Of a stretch of DNA of 16,563 nucleotides, positions 13,450-16,563 are shown piece by piece. Each line of letters begins with the position of its first letter. The stretch's first letter is position 1. The stretch is from Elusimicrobiota bacterium (lineage in GTDB: Bacteria > Elusimicrobiota > Elusimicrobia > Elusimicrobiales > UBA9959): NCBI GenBank assembly GCA_030637365.1, contig DAOWGR010000046.1:1-16563 (forward strand), read 5' to 3'. Made by a program: the position numbers and the translations under genes. The notes beneath the pieces were generated by a model, which searched no databases, had not been told where the DNA came from, and saw nothing but the letters and a program-made list of their open reading frames with translations.

Positions 13450-13470
13450 GCCTCTTGCTTCTGACTTCTA
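13450..13470 (-). repeat. Three heptamers upstream of the PBP1A promoter
   Basis: Units GCCTCTT (13450), GCTTCTG (13457) and ACTTCTA (13464) are nearly the same series as at 11209-11236. They end 5 nt before the TATAAT of the PBP1A gene, so they occupy its -35 region. Confidence 0.6.
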
Positions 13471-13475
13471 TTTTG

Positions 13476-13481
13476 TATAAT
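13476..13481 (+). promoter_or_regulatory. PBP1A gene -10 hexamer
   Basis: TATAAT, preceded by TTTTG, ends 11 nt before the ATG at 13493. The predicted leader is only about 4-5 nt and no Shine-Dalgarno is visible. A weak -35 candidate falls within the heptamer array. Confidence 0.5.
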
Positions 13482-13492
13482 AAAAACGGATT

Positions 13493-15610
13493 ATGCTCAG
13501 AAAATATAAGATAAAAGAACTTAAAGAATTGTCTTCTAAAAGGCTTTTTTTGAGATTTGTTTATTTAGTGGCGGTATTTTCCGCCATTGTTATAATATCT
13601 TCATCGTTGTTGATGAGAAAGATTCTTTCCGATATTCCTTCCATAGATAAGCTTGATGAATATACTCCTTCGCTAACCACATATGTTTATGATGTTAATG
13701 AAGAAATTATAGCCGAACTTTCAATTGAAAGAAGGGCTTTTTTGCCTTTAAACAAAATTCCGGTTGATTTGCAAAATGCCATAATAGCCATGGAGGACCA
13801 TGATTTTTTTAAGCATTGGGGAATTTCGCCAAGGGGGATAATGAGAGCGCTTATGCGCGATATTATGCACAGGCGCGCGGCGCAAGGCGGTTCCACCATT
13901 ACTCAACAGCTTTCAAAGCTTATATTTCTTAAACCCGAAAAAACTATCACAAGAAAGATAAAAGAAATGTTTCTTTCAATTCAAATTGAAAGGAATTTTT
14001 CCAAGCAAGAAATACTTCAGATGTATTTAAATCAAATTTACTGGGGCGGCGGGGTTTATGGCGTTCGGGCGGCGGCGAAATTATATTTTGACAAAGATGT
14101 TTCCGAAATGACTCTTGCCGATTGCTCTCTTTTGGCCGGACTCGTGGCTTTGCCTGAAAGATATTCTCCTTTTAAAGATGAGAAAAAAGCAAAGCATAGA
14201 CGCTCTCTTGTTTTAAAGAGAATGGAGGATAGGGAGTATATTACCCGTGAAGAAAGGGAGGATACTCTCAGAGAACCGGTGCCCACCGAAAAATCATCCA
14301 TATTTACCGTGAGAGCTCCTTATTTTGTTGAGCATATTCGTCGTAAGATGACAGCTAAATACGGAAGCGCTCAATTATGGAAAGGCGGTATGAAAATCTA
14401 TACCACGCTTGATATGGGCATTCAGAAAGTGGCTGAAGAAGAAATGGAGAAACAGCTTAAATATCGCGATGAAGAGCAGGCCAAATATGTTTTGAATAAT
14501 TCTACGCCCGATAATCCTTTATCCACGGCCACGCTTCAAGGCTCTTTTATAATGCTGGATGTCAAGACCGGAGCCATAAGAGCGATGATAGGCGGCAGGG
14601 ATTATAAGAAAAGCGAGTTTAACAGGGCGACTCAAAGCAAGCGGCAGGCGGGTTCAACATTCAAACCCTTTGTGTGGATGTCGGCGCTTATGAGCGCGTA
14701 TACTCCGGTTACCATGGTGGAAGATTCTCAGATGGCTTTTTATTATGACGGAAAAGATTGGCGTCTTTTAGAAGGGGCTACCGATACTTATTCCATTGAT
14801 CTTGCCATTCAGCCGTTTGTCGGCAATAAAGATTTTAAAATATGGGTTCCGAGCAATTACGGCGATAATTTTATGGGCAGAATTACTTTAAGGCGAGCGC
14901 TTGAATTATCCAGAAATCTCGTGTCCGTTTATCTCGTAAACAGAGTCGGCCCCACGCTTGTTGTTGATGTGGCGCATAAAGCCGGCATTAAAAGCTATTT
15001 GGCTCCCGTGCCTTCGGTCGGGCTTGGCACTTCCTTGGTTACGAATCTTGAAATGGCGAACTCCTTTGGAACTTTCGCCAATTCCGGCATACATACCGAT
15101 CCTTTTTCCGTTATAAAAGTTGTAAACGCTCAAGGCAAAATTCTTGAAAGTCATATTCCCCGCGAAGAGGAAAGATTCTCGCCTCAAAATTGTTATGTTT
15201 TGCTAAATATGATGAAAGGAGTTGTTGAACGGGGAACGGGGGGGTATGTGCGGAGGCTTAGAAGGCCGATAGCCGGTAAAACCGGGACCAGTCAGGAATC
15301 TAAAGATTTATGGTTTATCGGTATGACCCCTGATTATGTGGCCGCGGGCTGGGTGGGTTATGATGATTATTCTTTTCCAACATTAAAACACTGGACGGGC
15401 GGCGGCATGGTGGCTCCGTGGTGGACGGCGATAATGAAGAAAGCTTTAAAAGACAAACCCATCTCGGATTTTTTTATGCCTCCCGATATTGTTTTAGTGA
15501 CAGTAGATCCAACAACCGGAAAACTCGCCCTCCCGACATGTAGAAAAAGGTTTCTTGAAGCATTTGTAAAAGACACGGAACCCCAAGAATTCTGCGACGC
15601 GGAACATTAA
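13493..15610 (+). CDS. mrcA: Penicillin-binding protein 1A, bifunctional transglycosylase/transpeptidase
   Basis: PBP1A polymerises lipid II into glycan strands and crosslinks them in the periplasm. The 705-residue protein has a cytoplasmic basic N-terminus, one membrane anchor (about 21-40) and a GT51 domain. The GT51 motifs are EDHDFFKHWG with catalytic E101, QGGSTITQQLSK (131-142), RKIKE and EILQMYLNQIYWGGGVYG (173-190). The transpeptidase domain has STFK with nucleophile S388, SRN (473-475) and KTGTS (596-600). The C-terminus carries two cysteines (C683, C701) in a spacing seen in other PBP1A tails. At 705 residues it is shorter than the roughly 850-residue E. coli PBP1A. The ATG at 13493 follows a TATAAT by 11 nt. 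Its TAA stop forms the left edge of a miniature hairpin element. Confidence 0.96.
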   Translation: MLRKYKIKELKELSSKRLFLRFVYLVAVFSAIVIISSSLLMRKILSDIPSIDKLDEYTPSLTTYVYDVNEEIIAELSIERRAFLPLNKIPVDLQNAIIAMEDHDFFKHWGISPRGIMRALMRDIMHRRAAQGGSTITQQLSKLIFLKPEKTITRKIKEMFLSIQIERNFSKQEILQMYLNQIYWGGGVYGVRAAAKLYFDKDVSEMTLADCSLLAGLVALPERYSPFKDEKKAKHRRSLVLKRMEDREYITREEREDTLREPVPTEKSSIFTVRAPYFVEHIRRKMTAKYGSAQLWKGGMKIYTTLDMGIQKVAEEEMEKQLKYRDEEQAKYVLNNSTPDNPLSTATLQGSFIMLDVKTGAIRAMIGGRDYKKSEFNRATQSKRQAGSTFKPFVWMSALMSAYTPVTMVEDSQMAFYYDGKDWRLLEGATDTYSIDLAIQPFVGNKDFKIWVPSNYGDNFMGRITLRRALELSRNLVSVYLVNRVGPTLVVDVAHKAGIKSYLAPVPSVGLGTSLVTNLEMANSFGTFANSGIHTDPFSVIKVVNAQGKILESHIPREEERFSPQNCYVLLNMMKGVVERGTGGYVRRLRRPIAGKTGTSQESKDLWFIGMTPDYVAAGWVGYDDYSFPTLKHWTGGGMVAPWWTAIMKKALKDKPISDFFMPPDIVLVTVDPTTGKLALPTCRKRFLEAFVKDTEPQEFCDAEH

Positions 15611-15687
15611 CCCTACCACCTGCTTATCGCCTATAAGGCGATTTGAAATACAGAAGTTCCGCTATGCGGAACAAGCAGGTGGTAGGG
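15611..15687. mobile_element. 77-bp cloverleaf-like miniature element with perfect inverted ends
   Basis: CCCTACCACCTGCTT (15611-15625) and its exact inverse complement (15673-15687) form 15-bp ends, extendable to 16 bp with the adjacent A/T pair. Flush inside the left arm is the hairpin ATCGCCT/AGGCGAT (loop ATA, 15626-15642). Flush inside the right arm is GTTCCGC/GCGGAAC (loop TAT, 15656-15672). A 13-nt linker joins the hairpins. TAA lies on both outer sides (15608-15610, which is the PBP1A stop, and 15688-15690), consistent with a 3-bp target duplication. There is no T-run, so it is not a standard terminator. Confidence 0.6.
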
Positions 15688-15697
15688 TAACTTAAAA

Positions 15698-15721
15698 CGC
15701 TACAGCGCGACAGCGTGGCAG
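15698..15721 (+). repeat. Three exact-length octamers after the PBP1A gene
   Basis: CGCTACAG (15698), CGCGACAG (15706) and the GGCAG-ending unit at 15714 follow each other without gaps, in gene orientation. If the 77-bp element and one TAA are removed, the array starts 7 nt after the stop codon, like the others. Confidence 0.7.
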
Positions 15722-15761
15722 TCTCAATAAACACCCAATGCAATTAAGCGATAGCTTTTTC

Positions 15762-15775
15762 GGTCACAGGTCACA
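15762..15775 (+). repeat. Heptamer pair in the PBP1A-XRE spacer
   Basis: GGTCACA is repeated exactly at 15762-15768 and 15769-15775, similar to the GTCACCA units near 13214. The following AAAAAATATTTGTT (15794-15807) nearly matches AAAAAACATTTGTT at 13244-13257, hinting at a longer shared spacer element. The rest of 15722-15809 shows nothing recognisable. Confidence 0.45.
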
Positions 15776-15809
15776 AGCCGAACAACACTGTGCAAAAAAT
15801 ATTTGTTGT

Positions 15810-15832
15810 CTGGTGCCTGCCGAGCTGTTTTT
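15810..15832 (-). repeat. Octamer array abutting the XRE gene stop
   Basis: On the + strand, units start with CTG at 15810, 15817 and 15825. Read in gene direction they end AACAG, GGCAG and CCAG, starting with the base after the TAA stop (15833-15835). Confidence 0.6.
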
Positions 15833-16231
15833 TTATTTTTTTCTTAATTGATTGCTGAGGGATTTGGCCGTTTGGATTACATATTCGCGGTCTTTTTCGG
15901 AATTTTTCATGAGGGATTTAATCAAAGATAAAATATTTTCGGAATATTTTTTGGCCGGATAATCAAAATATTTTTCGCGTATTTTTGACGCTCCCATCAT
16001 GGTGTCTTCTCTATGGTTATTGATTGAAAATATTGCGGTAAGCGGTTTCCCCAAGCTGTTCGCTATTTTATCAAGATTTTTAAGAGAAGGATTTCTCATT
16101 CCCCTTTCAATATCGCCAAGATAGTTTGGATGTAATTGAGCCTTAAAGGCCAATTCCTCAATTGTAAATCCTATTTCTTTTCGAAATAGTCTTATTCTCG
16201 CGCCTATAATGATTTCCAAATTTTTTTTCAC
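15833..16231 (-). CDS. XRE-family helix-turn-helix regulator
   Basis: The 132-residue protein has an N-terminal HTH_3/XRE domain (about 5-68: IGARIRLFRKEIGFTIEELAF, HPNYLGDIERGMRNPSLKNLDKIANSLG). A charged helical C-terminal region of about 60 residues (KYSENILSLIKSLM, KDREYVIQTAKSLSNQL) probably mediates dimerisation. I chose the GTG at 16231 because GGAGG lies 4 nt upstream and it places the HTH at the normal distance from the N-terminus; in-frame ATGs further up (16285, 16357) lack ribosome binding sites. It is transcribed away from the secreted-protein gene at 16416, and two 10-bp direct repeats lie between them, so it may control that gene and itself. The ligand is unknown. Confidence 0.85.
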   Translation of the reverse strand: MKKNLEIIIGARIRLFRKEIGFTIEELAFKAQLHPNYLGDIERGMRNPSLKNLDKIANSLGKPLTAIFSINNHREDTMMGASKIREKYFDYPAKKYSENILSLIKSLMKNSEKDREYVIQTAKSLSNQLRKK

Positions 16232-16289
16232 TCGTCCTCCAAATCCCCATGATAGATTGTATTCAATAGCGCCGTTATTATCCATAATA

Positions 16290-16336
16290 TATAAGTGGTG
16301 GCGCGCCATTGACATATAGCTTATAAGTGGTATAAT
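16290..16336 (+). promoter_or_regulatory. Strong sigma-70-type promoter with operator-like direct repeats
   Basis: TTGACA (16309-16314), a 16-nt spacer and TATAAT (16331-16336) form a near-consensus promoter for the gene at 16416. TATAAGTGGT occurs at 16290-16299 and 16322-16331, 32 bp apart (about three helical turns). The second copy fills the spacer and touches the -10. A repressor bound there would block RNA polymerase; the adjacent XRE protein is the obvious candidate. Confidence 0.65.
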
Positions 16337-16352
16337 AAAAATAATAGGGTAT

Positions 16353-16383
16353 GCCATTTTCCAACTTCAAAGTGGAAAATGGC
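16353..16383 (+). other. Stable hairpin in the 5' leader of the secreted-protein gene
   Basis: GCCATTTTCCA (16353-16363) pairs exactly with TGGAAAATGGC (16373-16383), and CTT/AAG extends the stem past one bulged A, leaving a 2-nt loop. It starts about 10 nt after the predicted transcription start and 32 nt before the ATG. It is not followed by a T-run. It could protect the 5' end, bind a regulator, or be a DNA operator. Confidence 0.55.
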
Positions 16384-16415
16384 TGAAATAAGATTAGTAA
16401 TGCGAGGGGATAAAA

Positions 16416-16563
16416 ATGAAAAAACAAGGAAATAGCCTTAAGGAGTATTTCGCGCCAATAATTCAAAGTTTTTGTTTTATGTTTTTGATATGTTTGTTTT
16501 TCATGTCATTTATATCGGCTCAAGAACAGCCCGTATATATACAGGATGTGGTTTATGGCAAGA
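16416..16563 (+). CDS. Secreted or exported protein, N-terminal fragment
   Basis: An ATG at 16416 with AGGGGA about 6 nt upstream opens a frame that continues to the window end (49 complete codons). After a basic start (MKKQGNSLKEYF) there is a long hydrophobic stretch rich in Phe, Met, Cys and Leu, ending FMSFISAQEQ, which looks like a signal peptide cleaved after ISA. The mature part begins with QEQPVYIQDVVYGK. It has its own promoter, leader hairpin and a divergent XRE regulator. Too little is visible to name it. Confidence 0.75.
   Translation, partial: MKKQGNSLKEYFAPIIQSFCFMFLICLFFMSFISAQEQPVYIQDVVYGK

Noticed and set aside
13229..13480. 83-codon frame in the divergent spacer
   Set aside because: It is made of repeat material (heptamers, dispersed element, insertion), has no ribosome binding site and overlaps the PBP1A promoter.
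15610..15688. tRNA-like or integron attC-like reading of the cloverleaf
   Set aside because: The outer stem is 15-16 bp, far longer than an acceptor stem. There are only two inner hairpins, with 3-nt loops and no anticodon or T-loop consensus. The ends also lack the attC core boxes.
15610..15688. Rho-independent terminator for the PBP1A gene
   Set aside because: No T-run follows the structure on the + strand (AACTTAAAAC), and the multi-hairpin layout is not that of a simple terminator.
16232..16357. N-terminal extension of the XRE protein to the ATG at 16357
   Set aside because: The extension would cross the operator region, lacks a ribosome binding site and adds a non-conserved segment. 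The GTG at 16231 has GGAGG upstream and fits the family N-terminus.

Overview
The window looks like chromosomal DNA of an uncultured, flagellated bacterium with a Gram-negative type envelope. It carries flagellar stator genes, lipoproteins, periplasmic parvulin-type foldases and a bifunctional PBP1A. Base composition is moderately A+T rich and genes use ATG, GTG and TTG starts with TGA as a stop. The mix of genes would fit a deep-branching candidate-phylum-like lineage (for example Elusimicrobiota or Omnitrophota), but I cannot place it from this sequence and there is no rRNA gene here.

Layout. Positions 1-3825 (+): a long coiled-coil protein, then flbD, motA, motB and a lipoprotein with a carboxypeptidase-regulatory-like fold, probably one flagellar motor operon. 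Positions 3968-6313 (+): mnmA (tRNA 2-thiolation), whose natural start is separated from its reading frame by a run of ten A, and ddl (D-Ala-D-Ala ligase). Positions 6358-8295 (-): a GYF-domain, single-membrane-span, disordered protein. Positions 8556-9350 (+): a membrane-anchored protein with a PrcB-like C-terminus. Positions 9413-13148 (-): a PrsA-like lipoprotein, a SurA-like isomerase, pdxA and a YgjV/GNAT-like fusion, with overlapping genes at both ends of the cluster. Positions 13493-15610 (+): PBP1A. Positions 15833-16231 (-): an XRE regulator, divergent from a secreted protein cut by the window end, with operator-like repeats between them. Functionally, ddl and PBP1A serve peptidoglycan synthesis, the parvulins serve envelope protein folding, and surA-pdxA adjacency resembles the enterobacterial order.

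The most unusual content is between the genes. Many genes are followed, at or a few bases after the stop codon and in the same orientation, by degenerate tandem arrays of about 8 nt (units ending ACAG, last units ending GGCAG) and/or 7 nt (CAAGARG-like). One array lies inside the 3' end of pdxA and encodes its C-terminus; another supplies the surA-like stop codon. Superimposed are two miniature insertion-like elements. A 77-bp element with 15-bp perfect inverted ends and two internal hairpins is flanked by TAA direct repeats and sits between the PBP1A stop and its octamer array. A 68-bp hairpin element is flanked by CTTGG direct repeats inside a dispersed repeat whose apparently empty copy lies in the surA-pdxA spacer.

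Several apparent first genes (flbD, ddl, the PrsA-like gene, PBP1A) have a -10-like hexamer only 6-11 nt before the ATG and no Shine-Dalgarno sequence, suggesting leaderless transcripts; genes inside operons mostly have good Shine-Dalgarno sequences.
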